Source: CAISTG01 sp964455185
GTDB taxonomy: Bacteria > Patescibacteriota > Patescibacteriia > 2-01-FULL-39-33
DNA: 27,599 nt
Direction: 5' to 3'
NCBI GenBank assembly: GCA_964455185.1
Contig: CAYVUR010000007.1
Coordinates: 1 to 27,599 of the forward strand
The notes beneath the pieces were generated by a model that saw nothing but the letters and a program-made list of their open reading frames with translations, was not told the origin of the DNA and did no database searches. Position 1 is the stretch's first letter, and the number at the start of each line of letters is the position of its first letter. A program made the position numbers and the translations under genes. This document shows, piece by piece, positions 15,733 to 23,208 of the stretch.

Positions 15733-16473
15733 TTATTCAAATAAAGTTTTCATAAAAAACATAAAAACCAAAGCTAATATAAATAAAATATAAGATATCA
15801 AAGCGCGCCAAGAATTATTATCTTTATGTATCTCAGGAATTAAATCTGAGGCCGCAATATAAATAAATCCACCAGCAGCAAAAGGAATTAAAAACAGAGA
15901 TAATAATTCGTTATAAGAATAAAGAAAATAAGCCAAAAGTACTCCAATAATTGCAATAAAAGCGGAAATAAAATTATAGAACAGAGCGCGCTTACGAGAA
16001 AAACCAGCATAAATTAGTACACCAAAATCACCGAGTTCCTGCGGTATTTCATGAAGTATAATCGATAAAGTCACTGGAACTCCTAATGCCGGTCCACTAA
16101 AAAAAGAAGCAAAAATCACTATACCATCAATCAAATTATGAATACCATCACCAATCAAATTCATCCAACCCAAATGCTCATGTGTTTGACATTCCGAATC
16201 ATGACAATGATGCCAACGCAAAATTCTTTCTAAAATAAAAAATAAAGAAAAGCCACTTAAAACAAAAACAAATACGGTTATAATACTTTCTGTTTTTTCT
16301 AATATTTCTGGTAATAAATGAAAAAAAGCAGCACCAATCATTGAACCGGCTGAAAATGAAACTAAATATATAAGAATTTTTTTTAATCTATCAACCTTAA
16401 TCACTAAACTTAATGCTCCAGAAAAAGAAATTAGTCCTACAATGAAAGCAGCTAAAAGAGAATTTAAAAGCAT
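15733..16473 (-). CDS. ZIP family metal transporter
   Basis: Integral membrane importer of Zn2+ or other divalent metals. The metal-site signatures are both visible: HNLIDGIVIFASFF in one helix and HEIPQELGDFGVLIYAG in the next. About eight helices are spread over 246 residues. The cytosolic variable loop is rich in metal-binding side chains (RWHHCHDSECQTHEH), typical of ZIPs. The start is taken as ATG 16473. A GTG at 16503 would extend the frame into tRNA-Val and is unlikely. The gene lies 26 nt downstream of that tRNA and heads the cluster of thiol and iron-sulfur proteins, which need metals or metal-thiol homeostasis. Confidence 0.93.
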   Translation of the reverse strand: MLLNSLLAAFIVGLISFSGALSLVIKVDRLKKILIYLVSFSAGSMIGAAFFHLLPEILEKTESIITVFVFVLSGFSLFFILERILRWHHCHDSECQTHEHLGWMNLIGDGIHNLIDGIVIFASFFSGPALGVPVTLSIILHEIPQELGDFGVLIYAGFSRKRALFYNFISAFIAIIGVLLAYFLYSYNELLSLFLIPFAAGGFIYIAASDLIPEIHKDNNSWRALISYILFILALVFMFFMKTLFE

Positions 16474-16496
16474 AAAAAAAAATAATATGATTAATA

Positions 16497-16570
<74 letters not shown>

Positions 16571-16671
16571 TATTTTAATTTATTTATACGAATTAAAAAA
16601 GTTAGAATTCATTATCAAAAAATACGAAGAAAATTTTTTGCGAAACAATGAGTAATTCAATTAATCAAACG

Positions 16672-16742
16672 TGGACCTAGGCGGAATCGAACCGCCGCCT
16701 CTACAATGCGAATGTAGCGTCGTACCACTAGACTATAGGCCC
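16672..16742 (-). tRNA. tRNA-Ala(CGC)
   Basis: The transcript folds as acceptor GGGCCTA/TAGGTCC with the G3-U70 wobble pair that marks alanine tRNAs, a D arm GTC/GAC, anticodon stem CTACA/TGTAG with loop TTCGCAT (anticodon CGC), T arm GGCGG-TTCGATT-CCGCC and discriminator A. CCA is not encoded. It reads GCG codons. Confidence 0.93.
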
Positions 16743-16772
16743 TGAAAACGAGAAAAAAGACTTTCTTGCCGT

Positions 16773-16778
16773 ATTATA
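16773..16778 (-). promoter_or_regulatory. Possible -10 box of the tRNA-Ala/tRNA-Val unit
   Basis: A perfect TATAAT lies about 30 nt upstream of the mature tRNA-Ala on its strand. A convincing -35 box at 16-18 nt is not visible; only T-rich sequence is present. The tRNAs may also be transcribed from the rlmH operon upstream. Confidence 0.4.
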
Positions 16779-16889
16779 ATACCAATTTCTTAACAAAAAA
16801 ACAATAATATTCCGTCAATAACCCTCCTAAAAGCCACCCCAACCCTAAAGCTATCTTTAAACGACATTTTTGAATTATCTGTAAAATTA

Positions 16890-17360
16890 TTAGTAATGGT
16901 AATCTTTACCTTTTGAAATACAAACTGAGCGATATAGTTGCTCCAATAAGATAACTTGAGCTAATTCATGAGGAAAAGTTAAAGTTGATAATGATATTAA
17001 ATGAGAGGCTTTTTTAATTACAGATTCATCAAATCCTAAACTACCAGCAATTACAAAAACTAGTTTTTGATTAGAGTTTATTTCTAACCATTTAGAAAAA
17101 TGAACTGAATCCATTAATTCGCCTGATTCAGTCAAAAAAATTATTTGGGCATCGCTATATTTAGAGATTGCTTTAATAATTCGCTCCCCCTCTTTTTTCT
17201 TAGCTCTATTCTTATCCCCTTCGTTTCTAAAGGACTCAGCAGTCAATTCCTCAATTTTAATTTTGGCATAAGGAGATAATCGTTTAAGATATTCCTTAGC
17301 GGCGTCTTGAAAATATTTTGCCTTTATTTTATCAATAGCAATTATAACTATATCCAACAT
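16890..17360 (-). CDS. rlmH: 23S rRNA (pseudouridine(1915)-N3)-methyltransferase
   Basis: SPOUT-class enzyme that methylates pseudouridine 1915 in helix 69 of 23S rRNA on the 70S ribosome. From ATG 17360 the protein has 156 residues, matching the family length. The SAM-knot segment is FVIAGSLGFDESV (more often IGGADG). The C-terminal signature LTFPHELAQVILLEQLYRS ends in KGKDYHY, as expected. An in-frame TTG at 17369 would overlap the preceding glycosyltransferase and is less likely. ATG 17360 leaves a 2-nt gap after that gene's TAG stop. It is the last protein gene of a glycan operon and precedes two tRNAs. Confidence 0.95.
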   Translation of the reverse strand: MLDIVIIAIDKIKAKYFQDAAKEYLKRLSPYAKIKIEELTAESFRNEGDKNRAKKKEGERIIKAISKYSDAQIIFLTESGELMDSVHFSKWLEINSNQKLVFVIAGSLGFDESVIKKASHLISLSTLTFPHELAQVILLEQLYRSVCISKGKDYHY

Positions 17361-17362
17361 AT

Positions 17363-18415
17363 CTACCAAAAAATAAATTTTTTAACTAACCAAAAATAAA
17401 ACTCCATCAAGGGATTTACCAATTTTAATAACAAAGGATTATTTACTTCTTCAAATTTTATTGAAGCAGTAAATAACTGTAATATTTCTTTATCCTTAAC
17501 AGAGCGCCAAGAAGCAATTTCTTTGTGATCAGAAACAATTTTTTTTATATTAACAATTAACCAAATATATCCTTGTAATTTTTCCTTTAGCCAACCATTC
17601 TTTAACGCAAAAAATAATATTCCTAATTCCATAAATAAAAAAGCGGGCAAAAAAATTAATATCGTTAACAATTTATAATTTTTAAAAAAAACTAATAAAC
17701 GATTGCGCTCCATATAAAAATATTTATATGAAGCTTTACTAAAATTATATTTATGATAAACAACTGATTTAGGTTCTAATATAATCCTATAACCTGCTAA
17801 ACGTAAACGCCAACCTAAATCAGCATCTTCATGATACATAAAAAAATCATCACTAAACAACCCTACTTTCTCTAAAGCTGACATTTTTATCGCAACAGCT
17901 GCGCCAGAAGCATAAGGAACCTCAAACGATTTTATCTCTAATCGATCAGATTCACGATAGTGATTACAATAACCAAAGCCTAAAAAAGTAAAAGCGTTGC
18001 CTAAACTATTAATAAAATTTTTTTCCGGCCACAACATTAATTTTGATTGTACGGCCCCTATTTTCTCATCTTGTTCTGCGGTATCAATTAAATAATTAAG
18101 CCAATTAGGATCAACTATAGTATCATCATTTAATAAAACTAAATAATCGACGCCCAAAGATTTAGCTAATTCATATGCTTGATTATTAGCGGCAGCAAAA
18201 CCCTTATTCTCTAAATTTTTTATAATCCTAATACTAGCAAAAGAAGATTCTGCTAATTTAGCACTATCATCATTAGAATTATTATCAACTAAAATTAAAT
18301 CAACTAATTCCCAAGGATAATTTTGGTATTTTAATGAATTAAAACAATCTTCCAATTTTTGGCAAGAATTATAAGAGACAATGACAATTGCTATTTTTTT
18401 ATTTCTTGTTATCAT
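17363..18415 (-). CDS. GT2 family glycosyltransferase (rhamnosyltransferase-like)
   Basis: The 350 residues start with the GT-A fold: IAIVIVSYNS, ILVDNNSNDDS and NKGFAAANNQA. The metal-binding acidic motif LLNDDTIVDP carries Asp97-Asp98. The acceptor region has YASGAAVAIKMSALEKVGLFSDDFFMYHEDADLGWRLRLAGY, the pattern of the WbbL/rhamnosyltransferase branch. The C-terminal third has a hydrophobic segment (about 244-272) that would bind it to the membrane. It overlaps the DUF2304 gene by 17 nt, so expression is coupled. Donor and acceptor sugars are unknown; rhamnose is a family-based guess. Confidence 0.93.
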   Translation of the reverse strand: MITRNKKIAIVIVSYNSCQKLEDCFNSLKYQNYPWELVDLILVDNNSNDDSAKLAESSFASIRIIKNLENKGFAAANNQAYELAKSLGVDYLVLLNDDTIVDPNWLNYLIDTAEQDEKIGAVQSKLMLWPEKNFINSLGNAFTFLGFGYCNHYRESDRLEIKSFEVPYASGAAVAIKMSALEKVGLFSDDFFMYHEDADLGWRLRLAGYRIILEPKSVVYHKYNFSKASYKYFYMERNRLLVFFKNYKLLTILIFLPAFLFMELGILFFALKNGWLKEKLQGYIWLIVNIKKIVSDHKEIASWRSVKDKEILQLFTASIKFEEVNNPLLLKLVNPLMEFYFWLVKKFIFW

Positions 18416-18734
18416 AATCTTCCAAAGCTCTTTGCCGCACTAACTTAGTTAGATTTTTTTCTAATTTCTCTATTCGAATTAACAAACGAAATAAAATATA
18501 AAAAATTATAATTAAAGAAGCATAAATTATTAAATCTGCTCCCCTACCAATGCCAACAAAATTTGCTACTAAAACAGTTAGTCTAGGCCAAATTATCGCT
18601 ATAATGGCAACTAACCAAAAGATAATCCAAAATAAAAGACGCTTAAAATCTAAATCACCCTTTTTAAAACGTAAGATACTATGAGTTATTATTAGAATTA
18701 TTACTGATACTAAAATTATTTGTATTAATAACAT
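18399..18734 (-). CDS. DUF2304 small membrane protein
   Basis: The 111 residues form three hydrophobic helices (about 2-19, 31-50 and 68-86) and a charged C-terminal helix. The motif GIGRGADLIIYASLIIIFYI and the tail RIEKLEKNLTKLVRQRAL are typical of DUF2304. The family is commonly coded next to polyprenyl-phosphate GT2 enzymes, as here. It may be a membrane partner for the GT2 enzyme encoded 6 nt upstream, but the biochemical role is not known. Confidence 0.85.
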   Translation of the reverse strand: MLLIQIILVSVIILIITHSILRFKKGDLDFKRLLFWIIFWLVAIIAIIWPRLTVLVANFVGIGRGADLIIYASLIIIFYILFRLLIRIEKLEKNLTKLVRQRALEDYDNKK

Positions 18735-18740
18735 AAAAAA

Positions 18741-19406
18741 TTACTTTATTAACAAATCCCAAAGAATATTAAATGAGTTCCATATTTTTTGTCCTTTACG
18801 TTTAGAATAATCAGTATATTTTATGGTTACCGGAACTTCACAATATTTTAATTTAAGACGACTAATTTCATTTAATATCTGACTGGCGTGAGCCATGCGA
18901 TCTTGATCAAGTTTAATTGAAGAAAGAGAAGAAACTCGCCAAGCCTGAAAACCGTTATGGGTATCTGTTATATTTAAACCAGTTGTTAATTTTGTAAAAA
19001 TTAATGCTATTTTTTTAACTATTTTAGTTAATAGTGGCATATCAATAGCTTGTCCAATATTTCTGGATCCTAAAACAACATCATAACCCTCATTTAACTT
19101 TAAATTAAGATTGTACGCCTCAGCGGGATCCATTTGACCATCAGCATCAAAAAATATTACTGTCTGATAATTTTTTTTAACAGCAAATTCAATTCCCGTT
19201 TTAAGAGCGGCTCCTTGACCTCTATTAATAACATGGGAAACAACCATTGCCCCTACCTCTATAGCACGAAACGCAGTTTGATCTTTTGATCCATCATCTA
19301 CTACCAAAATATCAAGCGGAAGATTAGCTTTAGTTTTTAAGCCTTTAATAACTTCGCTTATCTTTTCGTCTTCATTGTAAGCAGGAATTATTACTAAAAT
19401 ATTCAT
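18741..19406 (-). CDS. GT2 family glycosyltransferase, DPM1/polyprenyl-phosphate type
   Basis: The 221-residue GT-A protein has ILVIIPAYNEDEKI at the N-terminus, ILVVDDGSKDQT, HVINRGQGAALKTGIE, the metal site FFDADGQMDP (Asp87, Asp89) and LGSRN. It lacks a membrane domain of its own. This matches enzymes that load a hexose onto polyprenyl phosphate for later use by GT-C enzymes. The adjacent DUF2304 membrane protein may anchor it. It begins 1 nt after the SDR gene's TGA stop, so translation is probably coupled. Confidence 0.93.
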   Translation of the reverse strand: MNILVIIPAYNEDEKISEVIKGLKTKANLPLDILVVDDGSKDQTAFRAIEVGAMVVSHVINRGQGAALKTGIEFAVKKNYQTVIFFDADGQMDPAEAYNLNLKLNEGYDVVLGSRNIGQAIDMPLLTKIVKKIALIFTKLTTGLNITDTHNGFQAWRVSSLSSIKLDQDRMAHASQILNEISRLKLKYCEVPVTIKYTDYSKRKGQKIWNSFNILWDLLIK

Positions 19407-19407
19407 A

Positions 19408-20424
19408 TCAAATTAAAGGAATATCTCTGATGCCTTGTTGAGCGCTTAAATAATCAATAGTTTTCTTAAGTCCCTCATCCAGTAAAATAATAGGAAACCA
19501 ACCCAATTTCTCTTTAGCTAAAGAAATATCAGCTAAAGGTTGGATATCAAAATAATTAGATTTTTCTTGATAAACAATTTTTGATTTCGATTTAGTAATT
19601 TCAATAATCTTTTTAGCTACTTCTTCCATTTTTATTTTCCATTCTGAAGCTAAATTAAGTGGTCCAGTTTCCGAACTTTCCATAAATTTTCTCATACCCC
19701 TGATTAAATCAGAAACATAAAATAACGATAGATTTTCTCCTTTTTTACCATAAATAACAATATCTTGATTATTAATAGCTGACTTTATCATTTCAGGAAT
19801 CATTCTACCGTCATCTAAAAGCATTCTTGTTCCATAACAATTAAAAATTCTAACTATTTTAGCATCTATTCCATAAACTTTACGATAGTTATCAACTAAA
19901 GACTCTCCAAATCTTTTAGCTTCAGCAAAAACTGATCGTGGAGCCAAATGATTAACTGGGCCAACAAAAGATTCTTTAGTAGGTTTATCAGTAGCTTGAC
20001 CATAAACAGCTGGTGAAGAAGCAAATAATAATTGAGCTTTATACTTAACTGCCATATCTAAAGCATGATGTAAACCAACAGAATTAACCAATAAAGTTTC
20101 AACTGTCATTTTAGAATAAGTAACCGGCGATGTTGGCGAAGCAAGAAAATAAATCTCTTGAACTCCTTGAAATTTTACTTTAAAAAAATCAAGTTCAGGC
20201 AAAGTTTCTAAATCAATAGGATTAACAATATTATGATTAATAAAACGAAAATTGGGTTCTTGTAATAAATGTTCTATATTTTTTCTAGATCCGGTAGAAA
20301 AATTATCAACACAAATTACTTTATTATCTTTAATTAATTCATCACATAGATGAGATCCGACAAATCCCGCTCCTCCTATAACTAAAATATTTTTCTTATC
20401 AAAAATTGCTTTTTTTACTGGCAT
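19408..20424 (-). CDS. NAD-dependent epimerase/decarboxylase-like SDR with altered active site
   Basis: Extended short-chain dehydrogenase resembling UDP-glucuronate decarboxylase and UDP-sugar 4-epimerases. The 338 residues have the NAD loop GGAGFVG (Gly17, Gly20, Gly23), VDNFSTGSRKNI, FLASPTSP, SSPAVYGQ with the expected catalytic Ser137, RIFNCYGTRM and LFYVSDLIRGM. The YxxxK position reads FAEAK: Phe166 (codon TTT at 19929-19927) replaces the catalytic Tyr, while Lys170 is kept. The UXS-type Glu after the Ser is Ala139. Either the enzyme works in a changed way, or it binds without catalysis, or there is a sequencing error. It is first in its operon and has its own promoter. It ends with TGA. 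Confidence 0.88.
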   Translation of the reverse strand: MPVKKAIFDKKNILVIGGAGFVGSHLCDELIKDNKVICVDNFSTGSRKNIEHLLQEPNFRFINHNIVNPIDLETLPELDFFKVKFQGVQEIYFLASPTSPVTYSKMTVETLLVNSVGLHHALDMAVKYKAQLLFASSPAVYGQATDKPTKESFVGPVNHLAPRSVFAEAKRFGESLVDNYRKVYGIDAKIVRIFNCYGTRMLLDDGRMIPEMIKSAINNQDIVIYGKKGENLSLFYVSDLIRGMRKFMESSETGPLNLASEWKIKMEEVAKKIIEITKSKSKIVYQEKSNYFDIQPLADISLAKEKLGWFPIILLDEGLKKTIDYLSAQQGIRDIPLI

Positions 20425-20456
20425 ATAAATAATTATTATTATAATAAGATAAATTA

Positions 20457-20485
20457 ATTATAACAAAAAAAGTAAGATAAAACAA
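20457..20485 (-). promoter_or_regulatory. Promoter of the SDR-GT2-DUF2304-GT2-rlmH operon
   Basis: On the minus strand TTGTTT (20485-20480), a 17-nt spacer and TATAAT (20462-20457) give a sigma70-type promoter. Transcription near 20450 would leave an AT-only leader of about 26 nt without Shine-Dalgarno sequence. Confidence 0.7.
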
Positions 20486-20507
20486 ATAAAATTTTAAATA
20501 ATTAAAC

Positions 20508-20536
20508 TTGCTTTTTGTCTCTAAAAATGTTATAAA
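20508..20536 (+). promoter_or_regulatory. Promoter of the sugar transferase-flippase pair
   Basis: TTGCTT (20508-20513), a 17-nt spacer and TATAAA (20531-20536) lie 8 nt before the ATG at 20545. The transcript would have a leader of 0-2 nt. It faces away from the minus-strand promoter 23 nt to its left. Confidence 0.65.
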
Positions 20537-20544
20537 TTAAAAAT

Positions 20545-21894
20545 ATGAATAATTTTATTTTTCGAACCAAAAAAATAATTTTATTAATAGGAGATTTAAT
20601 TTGTCTCTATTTTTCTTTATATCTTGCTCTCTACCTAAGAAACAATTTTTCAGTAAATTCAGATTCTTGGGTCAATCATTTACAAGCATTTTCTTTTATT
20701 TTCTTATTTTGGTTATTAGTTTTTTATATCAATGATTTTTACGATTTAAAAAACAGTTATAACAATATAAGTCTAATCAGAACACTGACTAAATCATTAA
20801 TTATCAACGGGATTATTGCTGTAATGGTTTTTTATTTTTTAACTCCAATATTTCCATCAATTAAACCACAAAAAGTCCTCATATTAGACTTAATTATTTC
20901 TGGAATTGCTTTATTTATTTGGAAAAAATTTTTTTATAATTTCATTAAATCGCCGCAAGTAGCTAATCGAGTATTATTAGTTGGAAAAAATAATTTAATA
21001 AATGAATTAGCTAAAGAAATAAAACAACGTCCTCAATTAGGTTATCAAGCAATAGTAGTAGAAGTTATTCCCAATAATTTAAGAGATTATTGTTTGAATA
21101 ATCAAATTGATATTTTAGTTAGTTCTGACAATCTTTCAACTAATGAAGTAGTTGCTTCTCAAATATTTGATTGTCTTTCTCTGGGAATTGATATTTATAA
21201 TGTTAATGGCTTCTATGAATTAATAACTCAAAAAATTCCTGTAGAATATATTGAGATAAGTTGGTTTTTAGAAAATCTATCAGAAAATTCAAAAAAATCT
21301 TTTGATATTATTAAAAGAATAATAGATATTATCATTTCTCTTATAGGATTAATTATTGCTATATTTATTACTCCTTTTATTGCTTTAATTATAAAATTAG
21401 AAAGTCCAGGACCAATTATATTCAAACAAATTAGAGTTGGTAAAAATGGCAAAAATTTTNNNNNNNNNNNNNNNNNNNNNNNNNNNNGATCAATGGTGAC
21501 TGACGCTGAAAAAAATGGGGCTCAATGGGCAACTAAAAATGACCCTCGTGTTACTCGTTTTGGGAAAATTATGAGGAAAATAAGATTAGATGAAATTCCT
21601 CAATTAATCAATGTGTTACGCGGGGAAATGAGTTTGATTGGACCACGACCAGAAAGACCTGAGTTTGTTGAACTTTTAGCAAAAGAGATACCTTTTTATA
21701 AAGAAAGACTATTAGTAAAGCCTGGACTCACAGGTTGGGCACAATTACTTGGTCCGACTTATGGAGGAAGCAAAGAAGAAAGTTTAGAAAAATTAAAATA
21801 CGATTTGTATTATATTAAAAACAGATCACTACTTTTGGATTTAAGTATTATACTTAAGACTTTAAGATTGATTCTGAGCGGGAAGGGGCAATAA
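20545..21894 (+). CDS. Polyprenyl-phosphate sugar-1-phosphate transferase (contains N gap)
   Basis: Initiating transferase of surface glycan synthesis: it moves a sugar-1-phosphate from a nucleotide sugar to undecaprenyl phosphate. The WbaP/WcaJ-like layout has four N-terminal helices, a Rossmann-like CoA-binding domain (about 140-240), a fifth membrane segment (about 262-290, RIIDIIISLIGLIIAIFITP) and the cytosolic bacterial sugar transferase domain. The catalytic region is intact: SMVTDAEKNG, DPRVTRFGKIMRK, RLDEIPQLINVLRGEMSLIGPRPE with the Asp-Glu pair, and VKPGLTGWAQ. The gap at 21460-21487 removes the expected YKFR motif, so the length of about 449 residues is approximate. The flippase gene starts 3 nt downstream. 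The sugar is not predictable. Confidence 0.93.
   Translation: MNNFIFRTKKIILLIGDLICLYFSLYLALYLRNNFSVNSDSWVNHLQAFSFIFLFWLLVFYINDFYDLKNSYNNISLIRTLTKSLIINGIIAVMVFYFLTPIFPSIKPQKVLILDLIISGIALFIWKKFFYNFIKSPQVANRVLLVGKNNLINELAKEIKQRPQLGYQAIVVEVIPNNLRDYCLNNQIDILVSSDNLSTNEVVASQIFDCLSLGIDIYNVNGFYELITQKIPVEYIEISWFLENLSENSKKSFDIIKRIIDIIISLIGLIIAIFITPFIALIIKLESPGPIIFKQIRVGKNGKNFXXXXXXXXXXSMVTDAEKNGAQWATKNDPRVTRFGKIMRKIRLDEIPQLINVLRGEMSLIGPRPERPEFVELLAKEIPFYKERLLVKPGLTGWAQLLGPTYGGSKEESLEKLKYDLYYIKNRSLLLDLSIILKTLRLILSGKGQ
21460..21487. other. Assembly gap (28 N) inside the sugar transferase
   Basis: A run of 28 N keeps the reading frame between the two halves. It replaces ten codons where the family usually has about six residues (the YKFR stretch) between the NGKxF and SM motifs, so the gap length is probably an estimate. 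Confidence 0.95.
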
Positions 21895-21897
21895 TTT

Positions 21898-23166
21898 ATG
21901 TTATATCATCTAAATAAAATAAAAGCGCGATCAATGATTTACAATTTTTTGCGTTGGACTGAAAAATGGACTAAAACTGATATGATTTATTTAACTAAAG
22001 GTAGCTTTTGGTTAATATCATCTCAAATATTTTCTTCAATTATTGCTTTTTTAAGTTCAGTAGTTTTTGCTAATTTAATATCGAAAGAATTATATGGAAA
22101 CTACAAATATATACTATCTCTCTCAGCAATAATTGGTATTTTTTCCTTAAGTGGGATGAATTTAGCAGTTACAAAAGCGGTGGCAAAAGGTAAGGAAGGT
22201 ACTTTCAAAAAAGCAATAAATACACAAATAAAATGGGGAATATTACAATTCATTGCTTCTTTTTTATTATTTATCTACTACTTATCAAGTAATAATATAA
22301 TGATATCCTATTCAATGCTTATTATAGGCATTTTATCACCAATAGTAAATACTTTTAATACTTATCTTGCCTTTTTAAACGGAAAAAAAGACTTCAGAGC
22401 AATTTATATTTATAACTTATTATCGAATTTATCTAGTTTTATCATAATGACTGTAGCAATGCTTTTATATCAAAATGTAATATTTTTAATTTTTGTATAT
22501 TTCTTTAGTAATTCAATTATTTATATATATCTTCATCTTAAAACTATAAAAAAATATAAACCAAATAATTTAGAAGACCCGGATGCCATATCTTATGGCA
22601 AACATATGAGTATTATTAATACTACTTCAATTATTACTTCTAATATAGATAAAGTACTAATATTCAATTTTTTAGGACCAACTCAATTATCAATATACTA
22701 TTTTGCTACAGCTGTTCCTGATCAATTTAGAGGATTATCAAAAATAATTTCTACTCTTAGTTTTCCTAAATTTTCGACCAATTATAATTCTAATATAGAA
22801 AAAAAAATAATATTTAATATTATTTTAATAATAATTAGTTCGATTATTTTAGTAATCACCTATATATTAATATCACCACTTATTTATAAATTTTTTTTTC
22901 CTAAATACAGTGAATCTATTTTTTACTCTCAAATATTTTCTTTATCTATAATAGCAACTATGGCATCTACTCCTATATTAACTTATATTCAAGCAAAATC
23001 AAAAATAAAAAATATTTATAAATACAATATTATATATTCAATAATACAAATATCTCTCATAACTGTAATGACCTTATTTTATGGTATTATGGGAATTATT
23101 ATTGCTAAAATTACATCTAGTATAATAAACTTGCTTATCTTACTTTTATTTATAAAAAATAAATAA
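21898..23166 (+). CDS. Wzx-type lipid-linked oligosaccharide flippase
   Basis: The 422 residues carry about twelve hydrophobic helices with few charges, the layout of the polysaccharide transport (PST/MATE-like) family. Typical N-terminal features are LTKGSFWLISSQIFSSIIAFLSSVVFANLISKELYGNY, followed by AVTKAVAKGKEGTFKKAI after helix 2. The middle segment SIINTTSIITSNIDKVLIFNFLGPTQLSIYYFA matches the PST half-repeat. It would flip the undecaprenyl-linked glycan whose synthesis the preceding gene starts. The ATG follows GGAAGGGG by 9 nt, the only Shine-Dalgarno-like sequence seen in front of a gene here, although it lies within the preceding gene's last codons. No Wzy polymerase is visible in the window. 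Confidence 0.92.
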   Translation: MLYHLNKIKARSMIYNFLRWTEKWTKTDMIYLTKGSFWLISSQIFSSIIAFLSSVVFANLISKELYGNYKYILSLSAIIGIFSLSGMNLAVTKAVAKGKEGTFKKAINTQIKWGILQFIASFLLFIYYLSSNNIMISYSMLIIGILSPIVNTFNTYLAFLNGKKDFRAIYIYNLLSNLSSFIIMTVAMLLYQNVIFLIFVYFFSNSIIYIYLHLKTIKKYKPNNLEDPDAISYGKHMSIINTTSIITSNIDKVLIFNFLGPTQLSIYYFATAVPDQFRGLSKIISTLSFPKFSTNYNSNIEKKIIFNIILIIISSIILVITYILISPLIYKFFFPKYSESIFYSQIFSLSIIATMASTPILTYIQAKSKIKNIYKYNIIYSIIQISLITVMTLFYGIMGIIIAKITSSIINLLILLLFIKNK

Positions 23167-23176
23167 ATAAATACCT

Positions 23177-23208
23177 AAAAAAAACTATTTTGTTGCTATT
23201 ACAAAATA
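23177..23208 (-). terminator. Intrinsic terminator of the right-hand glycan operon
   Basis: On the minus strand an 8-bp stem TATTTTGT/ACAAAATA (23208-23201 with 23193-23186, 7-nt loop) is followed by G and eight U (23184-23177). It overlaps the last codons and TAG stop of the methyltransferase gene. Stem is mainly A-T, so its efficiency is uncertain. Confidence 0.55.

Noticed and set aside
16774..16905. A minus-strand frame after rlmH reads like a small membrane peptide (IALGLGWLLGGLLTEYY..., about 43 codons).
   Set aside because: It has no ATG, GTG or TTG at a useful place, overlaps the end of rlmH and ends within the TATAAT near the tRNAs. A one-base shift would join it to an ATG, so a decayed gene is possible, but the evidence is too thin to annotate.
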